Counted from the first letter of the stretch, positions 20,227-30,378 are shown. The stretch: 64,000 nt of DNA from Bifidobacterium reuteri DSM 23975 (GCF_000741695.1 NZ_JGZK01000006.1:62001-126000); one strand, 5' to 3'. The notes: a model not told the origin generated them from the sequence alone. Made by a program: numbers and translations.

Positions 20227-21606
20227 ATGAGTCAGAACGATCTGTTCGGGGCGTCGGATGCGCCGGAGACGATGACGCGGCCATTGGCGGTGCGTATGCG
20301 GCCGCGCACATTGGATGAGGTCATCGGGCAGCGGCATGTGCTGGGGGAGGGCAGTCCCCTGCGCCGCCTCGCCAATCCGGCCAGCAAGGGAAGCCTCACG
20401 GCCCCAAGCTCGGTGATTCTCTTCGGTCCGCCCGGCGTCGGCAAGACCACGCTCGCCACCATCGTCGCCGGGCAGTCCGGCCGCGTGTTCGAGGAGCTCT
20501 CGGCCGTGACCAGCGGCGTCAAGGATGTGCGTGACGTGCTCGTCCGCGCCCACGAACGTCTCGTCTCGCGCGGCCAGGAGACCGTATTGTTCATCGACGA
20601 GGTGCATCGGTTCTCCAAATCGCAGCAGGACGCATTGCTGCCTGCTGTGGAGAACCGTGACGTGACCTTCATCGGAGCCACCACCGAAAACCCGAGTTTC
20701 TCGGTCATCAAGCCGTTGCTGTCCCGTTCGGTGGTCGTCAAGCTCGAATCCTTGGAAGCCGACCAGCTCACCGAGCTCGTGCACCGTGCGCTGGACAGTG
20801 AACGAGGGCTTAAAGGCGAAGTCAAAGCCACTGATGAGGCCATAGCCGACATCGTGCGCATGGCCGGAGGCGACGCGCGCAAATCCCTGACTATCCTCGA
20901 GGCTGCCGCCGGTGCGGTCACGGGGGACGAGGCCCGCAAGAAGGGCGCCCGCCGCCCCATCATCACACCGGACGTCGTCGCCAACGTGATGGACACCGCC
21001 ACCGTGCGCTACGACAAGGACGGCGATGACCACTACGACGTGATCTCCGCGTTCATCAAATCGATGCGCGGCTCCGACCCGGACGCCGCCATCCACTACT
21101 TGGCCCGCATGATCAGAGCCGGTGAGGATCCACGGTTCATCGCCCGACGCATCATGATCGCGGCGGCCGAGGAGGTGGGGCTCGCCGCTCCGCAGATCCT
21201 GCAGGTCGCCGTCGCCGCCGCCCAGGCCGTGGCCCTGGTCGGCATGCCAGAGGCGCGCATCATCCTCGCCGAGGCGACCATCGCAGTGGCCACGGCGCCC
21301 AAGTCGAACGCCAGCTACAACGCCATCAACGCCGCGCTTGCCGACGTGGACGCGGGAAAGATCGGCGCGGTGCCGCTGTATCTCAGGAACGCTCCCACCA
21401 AGCTCATGAAAGAATGGGGCAACCATGAGGGATACAAGTACGCGCACGATTGGCCCGGCGCCGTGGCGCCTCAGGAATACATGCCCGAGATGCTGCGCGG
21501 CACGGAATACTATCATCCCAACGATCGCGGTTACGAGCATGAGGTGAGCCAGCGCCTGGCGATAATCCGACCAATTCTGCATGGCGAAGATGGCGGGAAG
21601 AGGTAA
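20227..21606 (+). CDS. rarA: Replication-associated recombination protein RarA
   Basis: A 459-residue AAA+ ATPase of the RarA/MgsA/WRNIP1 family, which acts at stalled replication forks. It has Walker A GPPGVGKTT, Walker B LFIDEVHRF, sensor 1 ATTENPSFS, and a C-terminal tetramerisation/MgsA domain (HYDVISAFIKSMRGSDPDAAIHYLAR split over two helices). TAGGGT lies 6 nt before the ATG and there is no ribosome-binding site. The preceding gene ends 63 bases upstream. Confidence 0.95.
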   Translation: MSQNDLFGASDAPETMTRPLAVRMRPRTLDEVIGQRHVLGEGSPLRRLANPASKGSLTAPSSVILFGPPGVGKTTLATIVAGQSGRVFEELSAVTSGVKDVRDVLVRAHERLVSRGQETVLFIDEVHRFSKSQQDALLPAVENRDVTFIGATTENPSFSVIKPLLSRSVVVKLESLEADQLTELVHRALDSERGLKGEVKATDEAIADIVRMAGGDARKSLTILEAAAGAVTGDEARKKGARRPIITPDVVANVMDTATVRYDKDGDDHYDVISAFIKSMRGSDPDAAIHYLARMIRAGEDPRFIARRIMIAAAEEVGLAAPQILQVAVAAAQAVALVGMPEARIILAEATIAVATAPKSNASYNAINAALADVDAGKIGAVPLYLRNAPTKLMKEWGNHEGYKYAHDWPGAVAPQEYMPEMLRGTEYYHPNDRGYEHEVSQRLAIIRPILHGEDGGKR

Positions 21607-21679
21607 AGTGTAACGGAACAGTGAAGTGTTCCAACGGTGGTGTAGGGAAATCGGTGCGAACAGAGGAGCGTGGAAGGGC

Positions 21680-22399
21680 ATGTCGGTCATTCTCATTGTC
21701 GACGACGATCAGGCCATCGGCGAAATGCTGAGCCTCGTATTGGAGAACGAGGGATTCCAGACCGTCACCTGCACGGACGGCCTTCGGGCGGTGGAGATGT
21801 TCCCGACGGTCAAGCCGGACCTGATTCTGCTGGATGTCATGCTTCCCGGGCTGGACGGCACTGAAGTGGCCCGTCGCATTCGCCAGACCTCGAATGTGCC
21901 GATCATCATGCTTACTACGAAATCGGACACCACCGACGTGGTCGCGGGTCTCGAGGCGGGAGCGGACGACTATGTGCCCAAGCCTTTCAAGGTGGCCGAG
22001 CTTCTGGCGCGCATCCGTGCCCGTTTCCGCATCGCCGCACCAATGTCGGCGACTGGTGGGTCAGAGACGGCTGCGAACGCCGCCAATGTCAATCATGTCG
22101 AACGTGGCGGCATCGTCATCGACCGTCTGGAGCATACCGCCACCAAGGACGGCAGGGACCTGGGCCTGACCCCGATGGAATTCGAGCTGTTGTTCGTGCT
22201 CGCGGCGGCTGCGGGTGAGGCCATCAGCCGCTCGGCGTTGCTGCATGACGTGTGGGGGTATGAGAGTTCGGGCGACACCCGATTGGTCAACGTGCATGTG
22301 CAGCGCCTGCGCGCCAAGGTGGAGGATGATCCGGAGAACCCGCAGATCATCCAGACCGTGCGCGGCATTGGCTACAAGTTCGTTACGCCTGAGGGCTGA
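21680..22399 (+). CDS. mtrA: Response regulator MtrA
   Basis: A 239-residue OmpR/PhoB-family regulator. The receiver domain has acidic residues D8-D10, phospho-acceptor D52 (LLDVMLPGLDG), T79/T80 and K101 (PKPFK). The C-terminal winged helix ends VNVHVQRLRAKVEDDPENPQIIQTVRGIGYKF. GGAAGGG precedes the ATG. It is followed after 2 bases by the sensor kinase gene and then by an LpqB lipoprotein gene, which is the actinobacterial mtrA-mtrB-lpqB order and fixes the identity. In other Actinobacteria this system controls cell-wall metabolism and division. Confidence 0.93.
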   Translation: MSVILIVDDDQAIGEMLSLVLENEGFQTVTCTDGLRAVEMFPTVKPDLILLDVMLPGLDGTEVARRIRQTSNVPIIMLTTKSDTTDVVAGLEAGADDYVPKPFKVAELLARIRARFRIAAPMSATGGSETAANAANVNHVERGGIVIDRLEHTATKDGRDLGLTPMEFELLFVLAAAAGEAISRSALLHDVWGYESSGDTRLVNVHVQRLRAKVEDDPENPQIIQTVRGIGYKFVTPEG

Positions 22400-22401
22400 C
22401 G

Positions 22402-24267
22402 GTGTCTGACTCCAAGACGCCGAAGATGAGCGGGGATACGGGGCGCCGGGAGCATCGTGCCGAGCCGGTGTCTCGCCATAGATTCAGCGTCAGGCGTCTG
22501 TTGCGCCATGGCCGATCTGAAGTGCGACGTTCATTGCAGGCGCGTACAGTGGCCCTGACAGTGATTTTGACGCTATCGGTCGCGGTAGTGTTCTCCGTGG
22601 TCTCCATGGTGTCTGTACGCGCCTCATTGCTGACTCAGACCACGTCACAATCCCAAGCCGATTTCTCCAATATGGTCGAACAGGCCCAGAACAATCTGGA
22701 CGCTTCGGATGCCACCACCACGGTGCAGATCCAGCAGCTGGTCAACGATCTGGCGTCCAACCTGCAATCGGACGGCTCCTCCAATCTCGTGGGCGTCTAC
22801 CTGTGGAGCCGTGAATCCACGGCGCGTTCCATCATCCCGGTGTCCACAGAACCGACGTATGAGGATGTGATCACCGCAGACATGCGTTCCGCGGTGGCCT
22901 CCGACCTTGATGGCAATGTGTTCTATCAGCCGGTGGGGCTATCCATCGCCTCGGATGTGATGACCGGGAATACACCGGGAGCCGTGTTGGGGACGGTGCT
23001 TGATTACGGGCTGGCGGGAGACCTCGAATTCTTCGCTGTGTATTCATATACGTTGCAGCAGCAGTCACTCACGCAGATTCAGCTGAGTCTGCTGACTGTT
23101 TGCGCCATGCTGTCGATAGCGGTGGGCGTGGTGATGTGGCTGGTGATACGTGGCATCGTGCATCCGGTGGAACGTGTGGCCGACGCCGCGGCGACGCTGG
23201 CCTCGGGTGATCTGGACACGCGTGTCAAGGTGGATCGCAAGGATGAGCTTGGCGTTCTGCAGCGGTCGTTCAACAGTATGGCCGATTCGCTGAATCAGAA
23301 AATCGATGAGCTTGAAGAAGCCAGCGCATCCCAGAAACGGTTTGTCTCTGACGTCAGCCATGAGCTGCGCACGCCGGTGACCACGATGCGGATGGCTTCC
23401 GATCTCCTGGAGATGAAAAGGGATGGTTTCGATCCCGCCTCGCGGCGCACGATCGAACTGCTGTCCGGACAGATCAACAGATTCCAGGACATGCTCGCAG
23501 ATTTGCTTGAGATCTCCCGGTACGATGCCGGATACGCGGCATTGGATGCCGTTGATGCCGATGTGCGTGATCCGGTCAATGACGCAGTGGATCAGGTCTC
23601 CGGCATCGCTGCGGCAAAACATGTGGAGATCCGGACCATGCTGCCCAACGTGCCGGTATGGGCCAAAGTGGATGTCCGACGCGTCACACGTATCATCCGC
23701 AACCTTCTGGCCAATGCCGTCGATTTCGCGGAAAACGGGCCGATTGCGGTTCGTATCGCCGCCAACCGCAAGGCCGTGGTCATCAGCGTGCGCGATTTCG
23801 GCGCAGGCATGGACGCGGATACCGTGTCTCATGTGTTCGACCGGTTCTGGAGGGGCGACCCCTCCCGCTCGCGCATCACCGGAGGTACGGGTCTGGGGCT
23901 TTCCATCGCGATGACCGATGCGATGCTGCACCATGGTTCAATCACCGTGCGCTCGGCGATCGGCCAAGGCACTTGGTTCCTGGTAGCACTGCCGTGCGAT
24001 CCGCGAGGAGCTCATCTGTCTGAAGGGGACCTGCCCATCGCGTTCCGCGGAGCCGATGCTGACGACTTCGCGGTGACTGGAGGATTCGGTGTGGCGGCGA
24101 GCCCGGTCGCCGAACGCGGGGAGATTGCGGCGGGACATCCGCCATCGGATACGGTTCAGGCTCGGGTTCAGGCTTGGGTTCAGGCTCGGGCTCAGGTTCA
24201 GGCTCAGGCGTCCGCGGACGATGCGCATTCGGAAAACCAGCCCGATGACAATGGAGGTCCACAATGA
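22402..24267 (+). CDS. mtrB: Sensor histidine kinase MtrB
   Basis: A membrane sensor kinase, 621 residues. Two membrane helices (about 52-75 and 225-250) flank an extracytoplasmic domain; then come HAMP (about 250-305) and the dimerisation domain with phospho-acceptor H320 ([10 protein letters not shown]). The ATPase domain has the N-box [16 protein letters not shown]1 RDFGAGMD and G2 [10 protein letters not shown]. After the kinase core comes an Ala/Gln-rich tail with VQAR/VQAW repeats encoded by a 12-bp repeat. It uses a GTG start with GAGGG 6 nt upstream, and its stop overlaps the lpqB start (ATGA). It phosphorylates MtrA. Confidence 0.93.
   Translation: MSDSKTPKMSGDTGRREHRAEPVSRHRFSVRRLLRHGRSEVRRSLQARTVALTVILTLSVAVVFSVVSMVSVRASLLTQTTSQSQADFSNMVEQAQNNLDASDATTTVQIQQLVNDLASNLQSDGSSNLVGVYLWSRESTARSIIPVSTEPTYEDVITADMRSAVASDLDGNVFYQPVGLSIASDVMTGNTPGAVLGTVLDYGLAGDLEFFAVYSYTLQQQSLTQIQLSLLTVCAMLSIAVGVVMWLVIRGIVHPVERVADAAATLASGDLDTRVKVDRKDELGVLQRSFNSMADSLNQKIDELEEASASQKRFVSDVSHELRTPVTTMRMASDLLEMKRDGFDPASRRTIELLSGQINRFQDMLADLLEISRYDAGYAALDAVDADVRDPVNDAVDQVSGIAAAKHVEIRTMLPNVPVWAKVDVRRVTRIIRNLLANAVDFAENGPIAVRIAANRKAVVISVRDFGAGMDADTVSHVFDRFWRGDPSRSRITGGTGLGLSIAMTDAMLHHGSITVRSAIGQGTWFLVALPCDPRGAHLSEGDLPIAFRGADADDFAVTGGFGVAASPVAERGEIAAGHPPSDTVQARVQAWVQARAQVQAQASADDAHSENQPDDNGGPQ
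24151..24211 (+). repeat. 12-bp in-frame tandem repeat in the mtrB tail
   Basis: Roughly five degenerate copies of GTTCAGGCTCGG (with GTT/GCT and CGG/TGG variants) encode [17 protein letters not shown]. The length is a multiple of three, so slippage would lengthen or shorten the tail without a frameshift. Confidence 0.75.
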
Positions 24268-25988
24268 ACAGATGGTGTCGTTCAGCGGCCTCTCTGGCCA
24301 TGGCGCTCGTGTGCTGTCTGACGGTCAGTGCATGTTCGAGCCCTCTGGCATTGCCGTCCAGCGGCAATGTGCAGACGCTTGAACCCATGGAACAACAGTC
24401 CCGTCGTGTCTATACCAATCCACAGGGGCCGGTTGAAGACGCACAGCCGGAAAGCATCGTCAAAGGGTTCTATGACGCCATGCCGGCAGGCGTGCAATCC
24501 GACGGATACCACGTGGCCCGTCAGTTCCTAGCCTCGTCGGCCTCGGCGGCATGGGACGGCGATGGTGCGGCGCTGATCTACAACGGCACTCCTGATTTCC
24601 GGCGTCGCGCCAATACTCTGACATCGCCGCAAGGTACGGAGAACTCTCTGATTGTGGAGGTCGAGCTTCAGGTCGTCGGCACATTGGACCAGAACGGCTC
24701 ATACCGTCCGGTGCACGACAGCGAGCCACGCAAGATCCCGTATACACTGGTCCAGCATAAAGGGCAATGGCGCATCTCCCGTTTGGACGATGGCGTGGTG
24801 ATTTCCGTCGCTGATTTCGATCAGGTCTTCCGTCAGGTCTCGGTGTATCAGGTGGCTTCCTCGGGCAAGCAGATGATTCCGGACGTGCGCTGGCTGAGCT
24901 GGCGCAATTGGCGCGCGCGGGCGGTCCTGGAGGTGCTGGGGGATGTTCCGGACTGGCTGCGAGGCGCGGTGAAACAGGCGGACGTGTCCTCGATATCGTT
25001 GACGACTGATTCGATTCCGGTGCAGAACAATGTGGTCGAAGTGAGACTGACCAGCGGCATCAATGCGATGAGCGATGAGGATCGCGCCATCCTCGTGCAC
25101 CGCATCAGATTGACGCTTGGTGATGGGGGCACCGGTTATTCATTGAAGGTCACCGGCGACGGTGTGGATTATTCGGATGCCGATACGAACCTCAAGCTCG
25201 GCGTCGATCAGCCTGCGGTCGGCGTATATACCTTGACCGGAGGCCACATCGTTTCCCTGTCCAGCTCCAGCCCATTGCGCATAGCGGATGTGTCGGATGC
25301 CGAGGATGCGTCAGGCCTCGCATATTCGGCGAATGGGGGAGCGGTGCTCCACTCCAATGGCATCGCGGAGTGTCTGAACGCGAATGGCGGATCCTGCGGC
25401 ACGGCATTCGGTGGCGCGAGGCTGAAATCACTGACTTCCGGAGCGGACGGCGAGGTGTGGGGAGTCGGTGAAGACGGACGGACGCTGTACGTGTTCAGCG
25501 ATGGGAAAACCGTGCGACTCGAGATTCCCTGGCTTGATTACGGGGGGCAGGTCTCTTCGGTGAACGTCTCGCCGGAAGGTTCGAGGCTGGCATTGGCCAT
25601 CGATGGCGGTGCGTTGAGCGGCGTGGCCGTCACCGGGGTCATACGGGATTCGTCCAATACGGTGACCGGGTTGAGCGATGCTGCGGCGTTGGTCTCCCAG
25701 GTGCAGCATGTGGCCATGCTGACGTTCTATAACGACCTCAATCTGGTGTACGCCACCGAGGTGTCTGCCGACGGCAATCAGGCTGCGTACCGTCAGATCG
25801 TGCCGGGGCCGGCGGTCAACCAAAGGCTGCCCGAAGGTTCGATAGTGTCGATGGCATCCGGGCAGATCAGTTTGTACCGTCGTCTTGCCGTACTCGACAG
25901 CACCGGCAATGTCCGTTCGGTGTCCGGGTCGTTGGACGGATCCTGGTCCATAGCCGATAGTCAGGTTGACGCTCTGGGCTCCCAATGA
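24264..25988 (+). CDS. lpqB: LpqB-family lipoprotein
   Basis: A 574-residue lipoprotein that partners MtrB on the outside of the membrane in Actinobacteria. The signal peptide ends in the lipobox TVSAC. The central part contains a GerMN-like region (about 190-290) and the C-terminal half is beta-propeller-like ([44 protein letters not shown]). Its start overlaps the mtrB stop by four bases (ATGA), so translation is coupled. A strong hairpin 19 bases past the stop ends the operon. Confidence 0.92.
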   Translation: MNRWCRSAASLAMALVCCLTVSACSSPLALPSSGNVQTLEPMEQQSRRVYTNPQGPVEDAQPESIVKGFYDAMPAGVQSDGYHVARQFLASSASAAWDGDGAALIYNGTPDFRRRANTLTSPQGTENSLIVEVELQVVGTLDQNGSYRPVHDSEPRKIPYTLVQHKGQWRISRLDDGVVISVADFDQVFRQVSVYQVASSGKQMIPDVRWLSWRNWRARAVLEVLGDVPDWLRGAVKQADVSSISLTTDSIPVQNNVVEVRLTSGINAMSDEDRAILVHRIRLTLGDGGTGYSLKVTGDGVDYSDADTNLKLGVDQPAVGVYTLTGGHIVSLSSSSPLRIADVSDAEDASGLAYSANGGAVLHSNGIAECLNANGGSCGTAFGGARLKSLTSGADGEVWGVGEDGRTLYVFSDGKTVRLEIPWLDYGGQVSSVNVSPEGSRLALAIDGGALSGVAVTGVIRDSSNTVTGLSDAAALVSQVQHVAMLTFYNDLNLVYATEVSADGNQAAYRQIVPGPAVNQRLPEGSIVSMASGQISLYRRLAVLDSTGNVRSVSGSLDGSWSIADSQVDALGSQ

Positions 25989-26006
25989 AGTGACAAGGAA
26001 CAACAA

Positions 26007-26036
26007 ATGAGCCTCCTCATGTATGAGGAGGCTCAT
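26007..26036. terminator. Bidirectional-type hairpin between convergent genes
   Basis: ATGAGCCTCCTCAT (26007-26020), loop GT, ATGAGGAGGCTCAT (26023-26036): perfect 14-bp arms. There is no T-run on either side, but it lies between the lpqB stop and the stop of the convergent small gene, so it probably serves both. Confidence 0.75.
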
Positions 26037-26078
26037 GATGAAACCGGCTGCGAGGCGGGAGCGGCTGTGGCAGGCGGA

Positions 26079-26348
26079 TCAGATGCCGCCGTACTCCTTC
26101 TTGAACAGCTCGGCGGGCACCTCGGAGTTCAGCGGCACCTCGTAGATGAGGTATTCCATGTTGAACGGGATGTTGAACAGGTGGCGGGTCACGCCATACT
26201 CTTCCTTGGTGCCCAGGAAGTTGAAGTTGTCGGGGCATTCAGGCTCCCACTTGGCCAGCAGGTCAGCGGCGTCGCCGATGGTCTCCGCCACGCCTGCCAG
26301 ATGCTTGACGCCATCCACCTGCTTGAGGATAAGGAACACGGTCTTCAT
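26079..26348 (-). CDS. Small conserved-looking protein of unknown function
   Basis: An 89-residue soluble protein beginning MKTVFLILKQVDGVKHLAG, with a central acidic/aromatic segment (CPDNFNFLGTKEEYGVTRHLF) and the end AELFKKEYGGI. No known motif. The start at 26348 is preceded by AAAGGGAAA; the frame stays open upstream but that part is not protein-like. It is alone between the lpqB terminator and the fructose-type operon promoter. Coding is supported by the ribosome-binding site and normal codon use; function is unknown. Confidence 0.7.
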   Translation of the reverse strand: MKTVFLILKQVDGVKHLAGVAETIGDAADLLAKWEPECPDNFNFLGTKEEYGVTRHLFNIPFNMEYLIYEVPLNSEVPAELFKKEYGGI

Positions 26349-26481
26349 AGTTTCCCTTTCTGTGAACTGTATTGCGGCAACCTTGTCGCCCGGCTGACGG
26401 GCGGCATTGCCACCGTGCAACCATGTACCATTATGGCGGAAAATCGGCATGAATTCGCCGAAATAGGGCGCATTCGGGCCA

Positions 26482-26525
26482 CTGTTACCAATTTGTTATA
26501 AACCTGTTATCAAACTGTTATCGCT
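26482..26525 (+). promoter_or_regulatory. Four 11-bp-phased direct repeats upstream of the sugar transporter operon
   Basis: The 11-mers CTGTTACCAAT, TTGTTATAAAC, CTGTTATCAAA and CTGTTATCGCT follow each other at 26482, 26493, 26504 and 26515. The TGTTAY cores recur exactly every 11 bases, separated by AT-rich spacers. This is the architecture of PhoB/OmpR-type response-regulator sites. The array ends 9 bases before a -35-like TTGAAC. Confidence 0.7.
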
Positions 26526-26530
26526 CACGA

Positions 26531-26559
26531 TTGAACAATGCGCCTGTTCGTTCCATACT
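26531..26559 (+). promoter_or_regulatory. Candidate promoter of the sugar transporter operon
   Basis: TTGAAC (26531-26536), 17 bases, CATACT (26554-26559), just downstream of the 11-bp repeat array. The leader to the ATG at 26636 would be about 70 nt. Confidence 0.5.
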
Positions 26560-26635
26560 GATAACTGTCGATGACATGGAGTCATCAATGTGGATGGAAG
26601 AACATCCAGAGAATATTGCTCGAGGAGGAGTTTTC

Positions 26636-27625
26636 ATGAAGAATTGGAAGAAAGCCATTGCTCTCGTTGCTTCGGCTGCCGCTCTGGTGAGCGTCGCGGC
26701 CTGCGGTTCCAGCAACAATGCCGGTGGCAGCAGCAGCGATGGTGGCAAGAAGACCGTCGGCTTCGTGGCTGTCGGCCCTGAGGGCGGCTTCCGTACCGCA
26801 AACGAGAACGACATCAAGTCTGCGTTCGCCGACGCCGGCTTCGAACTGGTCTACTCTCCGACCCAGAACAACGATCAGCAGAAGCAGATCCAGGCATTCA
26901 ACAAGTTCGTCAACGACGAAGTGGACGCCATCATCCTGTCCTCCACTGAGGATTCCGGTTGGGATGACTCTCTGAAGAAGGCCGCTGAGGCCGAGATTCC
27001 GGTCTTCACCGTGGATCGTAACGTCGAAGTCAAGGACGACGCCGCCAAGAAGGCCATCGTCTCCCACATCGGACCGTCCAACGAATGGGCTGGCGAGCAG
27101 GCCGCCGAGTTCGTGAACAAGAACTTCCCGGACGGCGCCAACGGCTTCATCCTGGAAGGCCCCGCCGGCCTGTCCGTGGTGAAGGACCGTGGCACCGGCT
27201 GGTCCAACAAGATCGGCTCCAACATCAAGGTCCTCGAGTCCCAGTCCGCCAACTGGTCCACTGATGAGGCTAAGACCGTGACCGCAGGTCTGCTCGACAA
27301 GTACAAGTCCGACAACCCGCAGTTCATCTTCGCCCAGAACGACGAGATGGGCCTCGGTGCCGCTCAGGCCGTTGACGCCGCCGGCCTCAAGGGCAAGGTC
27401 AAGATCATCACCATCGATGGTACGAAGAACGCCCTGCAGGCTCTGGTGGACGGCGACCTCTCCTACGTGATCGAGTACAACCCGATCTTCGGCAAGGAGA
27501 CCGCTCAGGCCGTCAAGGATTACCTGGATGGCAAGACCGTCGAGAAGGACATCCAGATCGAGTCCAAGACCTTCGATGCCGCTTCCGCCAAGGAAGCCCT
27601 GGACAACGGCAGCCGCGCATACTGA
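26636..27625 (+). CDS. fruE: Sugar ABC transporter binding lipoprotein, FruE-like
   Basis: A substrate-binding lipoprotein of 329 residues, family CUT2 / peripla_BP_4 (ribose-binding fold). Signal peptide and lipobox SVAACGSS, then KTVGFVAVGPEGGF, the ribose-binding-like IILSSTEDSGW and IITIDGTKNALQAL. GAGGAGGAG precedes the ATG by 5 bases. The following genes encode a double ATPase and two permeases, the layout of the B. longum fructose transporter FruEKFG, to which I assign it by recognition. A strong hairpin sits between it and the ATPase gene. Fructose specificity is inferred. Confidence 0.85.
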   Translation: MKNWKKAIALVASAAALVSVAACGSSNNAGGSSSDGGKKTVGFVAVGPEGGFRTANENDIKSAFADAGFELVYSPTQNNDQQKQIQAFNKFVNDEVDAIILSSTEDSGWDDSLKKAAEAEIPVFTVDRNVEVKDDAAKKAIVSHIGPSNEWAGEQAAEFVNKNFPDGANGFILEGPAGLSVVKDRGTGWSNKIGSNIKVLESQSANWSTDEAKTVTAGLLDKYKSDNPQFIFAQNDEMGLGAAQAVDAAGLKGKVKIITIDGTKNALQALVDGDLSYVIEYNPIFGKETAQAVKDYLDGKTVEKDIQIESKTFDAASAKEALDNGSRAY

Positions 27626-27666
27626 CGGCAACCCGATCCTGATGCAGACGAACCGAACTGAGTGAA

Positions 27667-27706
27667 TGATGGTGTGAGAGGGATTCCGAATCCTTCCACA
27701 CCATCA
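27667..27706 (+). terminator. Intra-operon hairpin between fruE and fruK
   Basis: TGATGGTGTGAGAGGGATTC (27667-27686) pairs with GAATCCTTCCACACCATCA (27688-27706), with a small internal mismatch. No T-run follows. It probably attenuates transcription or stabilises the upstream mRNA so that binding protein outnumbers the membrane complex. Confidence 0.65.
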
Positions 27707-27767
27707 CTCATGTTCGGCCGAAACATCACAAAACGATAACAAATCCCTTTTCGTTTAAGGCAAAGAC

Positions 27768-29306
27768 ATGACTGATAAAACCCCTATCGTCGTGATGAAG
27801 GGCATCACGATTGAATTCCCGGGCGTCAAGGCTTTGGACGGTGTCGACCTGACCCTGTACCCGGGCGAAGTGCACGCTCTCATGGGTGAGAACGGTGCAG
27901 GCAAGTCGACCATGATCAAGGCTTTGACCGGTGTCTACAAGATCGACGCCGGCTCCATCACCGTGGAAGGCAAGCCGCAAAGCTTCAACGGCACGCTCGA
28001 CGCCCAGAACGCCGGCATCGCCACCGTATACCAGGAAGTGAACCTGTGCACCAACCTTTCCGTCGGTGAAAACGTGATGCTGGGCCATGAAAAGCGTGGT
28101 CCGTTCGGCATCGATTGGAAGAAGACCCACGAAGCCGCCAAGACGTATCTGGCGCAGATGGGTCTGGAATCCATTGATCCGCACACCCCGCTGAGCTCCA
28201 TCTCCATCGCCATGCAGCAGCTGGTCGCCATCGCGCGCGCCATGGTCATCAACGCCAAGGTGCTGATTCTCGACGAGCCGACCTCCTCCCTGGACGCCAA
28301 CGAGGTGCAGGACCTGTTCAAGATCATGCGCAAGGTGCGTGACTCGGGCGTGGCCATCCTGTTCGTCTCCCACTTCCTCGACCAGATCTACGAGATCACC
28401 GACCGCCTGACCATCCTGCGTAACGGCAAGTTCATCAAGGAGGTCATGACCAAGGACACCCCGCGCGACGAGCTCATCGGCATGATGATCGGCAAGTCCG
28501 CCGCCGAGCTGAGCCAGATCGGCGCCAAGAAGTCCCGCCGCGAGATCGAGCCCGGTGAGAAGCCGCTCCTCGAGGTCAAGGGCCTGGGCAAGAAGGGCAC
28601 CATCAACCCGGTTGACCTGGACATCTACAAGGGCGAGGTTGTCGGCTTCGCCGGCCTGCTGGGCTCCGGCCGTACCGAGCTCGGCCGTCTCCTCTACGGC
28701 GCCGACAAGCCGGATTCGGGCACGTACGAGTTCAACGGCAAGAAGGTCAACATCTCCGACCCGTACACCGCCCTGAAGAACAAGATCGCCTACTCCACCG
28801 AGAACCGTCATGACGAGGGCATCATCGGCGACCTGACCGTCCGCCAGAACATGCTCATCGCCCTGCAGGCCACCCGTGGCATGTTCAACCCGATTCCGAA
28901 GAAGGAAGCGGACGCGATCGTGGACAAGTACATGGAGGAACTCAACGTTCGTCCGCGCGACCCTGATCGCCCGATCAAGAACCTCTCCGGTGGTAACCAG
29001 CAGAAGGTGCTGATCGGCCGCTGGCTGGCCACCCACCCCGAACTGCTCATCCTCGACGAGCCGACCCGTGGTATCGATATCGGCGCCAAGGCCGAAATCC
29101 AGCAGGTCGTCCTCGACCTTGCCTCCAAGGGCATGGGCGTCGTCTTCATCTCCTCCGAGCTTGAAGAGGTCGTGCGCCTGTCCGATGACATCGAGGTCCT
29201 CAAGGATCGCCACAAGATCGCAGAAATCGAAAACGGCGACACGGTCTCCCAGGCGACCATCGTCGAAACCATCGCCAACACCAACGTGAACGGAAAGGAG
29301 GCGTGA
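27768..29306 (+). CDS. fruK: Sugar ABC transporter ATPase with two nucleotide-binding domains, FruK-like
   Basis: A CUT2-family ATPase of 512 residues with two fused ABC domains. Domain 1 has GENGAGKST, Q-loop VYQEVN, a diverged signature (LSSISIAMQQLVAIARA) and VLILDEPTSSLD. Domain 2 has a degenerate Walker A (GLLGSGRTEL) but an intact signature LSGGNQQKV and LLILDEPTRGID. The unequal sites are normal for RbsA/MglA-type proteins. It is followed after one base by the first permease gene, whose GGAGG lies at the end of this gene. Confidence 0.9.
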   Translation: MTDKTPIVVMKGITIEFPGVKALDGVDLTLYPGEVHALMGENGAGKSTMIKALTGVYKIDAGSITVEGKPQSFNGTLDAQNAGIATVYQEVNLCTNLSVGENVMLGHEKRGPFGIDWKKTHEAAKTYLAQMGLESIDPHTPLSSISIAMQQLVAIARAMVINAKVLILDEPTSSLDANEVQDLFKIMRKVRDSGVAILFVSHFLDQIYEITDRLTILRNGKFIKEVMTKDTPRDELIGMMIGKSAAELSQIGAKKSRREIEPGEKPLLEVKGLGKKGTINPVDLDIYKGEVVGFAGLLGSGRTELGRLLYGADKPDSGTYEFNGKKVNISDPYTALKNKIAYSTENRHDEGIIGDLTVRQNMLIALQATRGMFNPIPKKEADAIVDKYMEELNVRPRDPDRPIKNLSGGNQQKVLIGRWLATHPELLILDEPTRGIDIGAKAEIQQVVLDLASKGMGVVFISSELEEVVRLSDDIEVLKDRHKIAEIENGDTVSQATIVETIANTNVNGKEA

Positions 29307-29307
29307 G

Positions 29308-30378
29308 ATGGCTGAAAAGGCAAAGGAAGAGGGCAATGCCCTCGTCAAGAAGCTGCTGAGCAACAACCTGACCTGGTCTGTCGTCGCATTCATCCTGCTG
29401 ATTGTCATCTGCACCATCTTCCAGCATGACTTCCTCGCTCTGAGCTGGAACACCAACACCGGTGGTCTGGCCGGCCCGCTGATTACCATGCTTCAGGAAT
29501 CCGCGCGATACCTGATGATTGCCACCGGCATGACCCTGGTCATCTCCACCGCAGGCATCGACCTTTCCGTCGGCTCCGTCATGGCGGTGGCCGGTGCCGC
29601 CGCCATGCAGTCCCTGTCCAATGGCGTGAACGTGTGGGTGTCTATCCTGATTGCCCTGCTCGTCGGCCTGGTCATCGGCTGCGTCAACGGCGCTCTGGTC
29701 TCCCTGCTTGGTCTCCAGCCGTTCATCACCACGTTGATCATGATGCTCGCAGGCCGTGGTATCGCCAAGGTGATCACCTCCGGTGAGAACACCGATGCCT
29801 CCGCAGTCGCCGGCAACGAGCCGCTGCGCTGGATCGCCAACGGCTTCATCCTGGGCATCCCCGCCAACTTCGTCATCGCCGTCGTCATTGTGATTCTTGT
29901 CGGCCTGCTGTGCCGCAAGACCGCAATGGGCATGATGATCGAGGCCGTCGGCATCAACCAGGAAGCCTCCCGTATGACCGGTATCAAGCCGAAGAAGATC
30001 CTCTTCCTCGTGTACGCCGTGTCCGGCTTCCTTGCGGCCATTGCAGGTCTGTTCGCCACCGCATCCGTGATGCGCGTCGACGTGGTCAAGACCGGTCAGG
30101 ACCTCGAAATGTACGCCATTCTGGCGGTCGTCATCGGCGGCACCTCGCTGCTCGGTGGCAAGTTCTCCCTCGCCGGCTCCGCTGTCGGCGCTGTGATTAT
30201 CGCCATGATCCGCAAGACCATCATCACCCTCGGCATCAACGCCGAAGCAACCCCGGCCTTCTTCGCCGTCGTCGTGATTGTGATCTGCGTGATGCAGGCT
30301 CCCAAGATTCACAACCTGGGTGCGGCAATGAAGCGTAAGCGCGCGCTCAAGGCTCAAGCTAAGGCGGTGGCAGCATGA
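29308..30378 (+). CDS. fruF: Sugar ABC transporter permease, FruF-like
   Basis: A CUT2 permease (BPD_transp_2 family), 356 residues, with about ten membrane helices. The family signature STAGIDLSVGSVMAVAGAAA is present, as are a conserved Gly-rich AILAVVIGGTSLLGGKFSL and a short basic C-terminus (KRKRALKAQAK). It overlaps the second permease gene by four bases (ATGA). The two permeases should form the heterodimeric channel. Confidence 0.9.
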   Translation: MAEKAKEEGNALVKKLLSNNLTWSVVAFILLIVICTIFQHDFLALSWNTNTGGLAGPLITMLQESARYLMIATGMTLVISTAGIDLSVGSVMAVAGAAAMQSLSNGVNVWVSILIALLVGLVIGCVNGALVSLLGLQPFITTLIMMLAGRGIAKVITSGENTDASAVAGNEPLRWIANGFILGIPANFVIAVVIVILVGLLCRKTAMGMMIEAVGINQEASRMTGIKPKKILFLVYAVSGFLAAIAGLFATASVMRVDVVKTGQDLEMYAILAVVIGGTSLLGGKFSLAGSAVGAVIIAMIRKTIITLGINAEATPAFFAVVVIVICVMQAPKIHNLGAAMKRKRALKAQAKAVAA

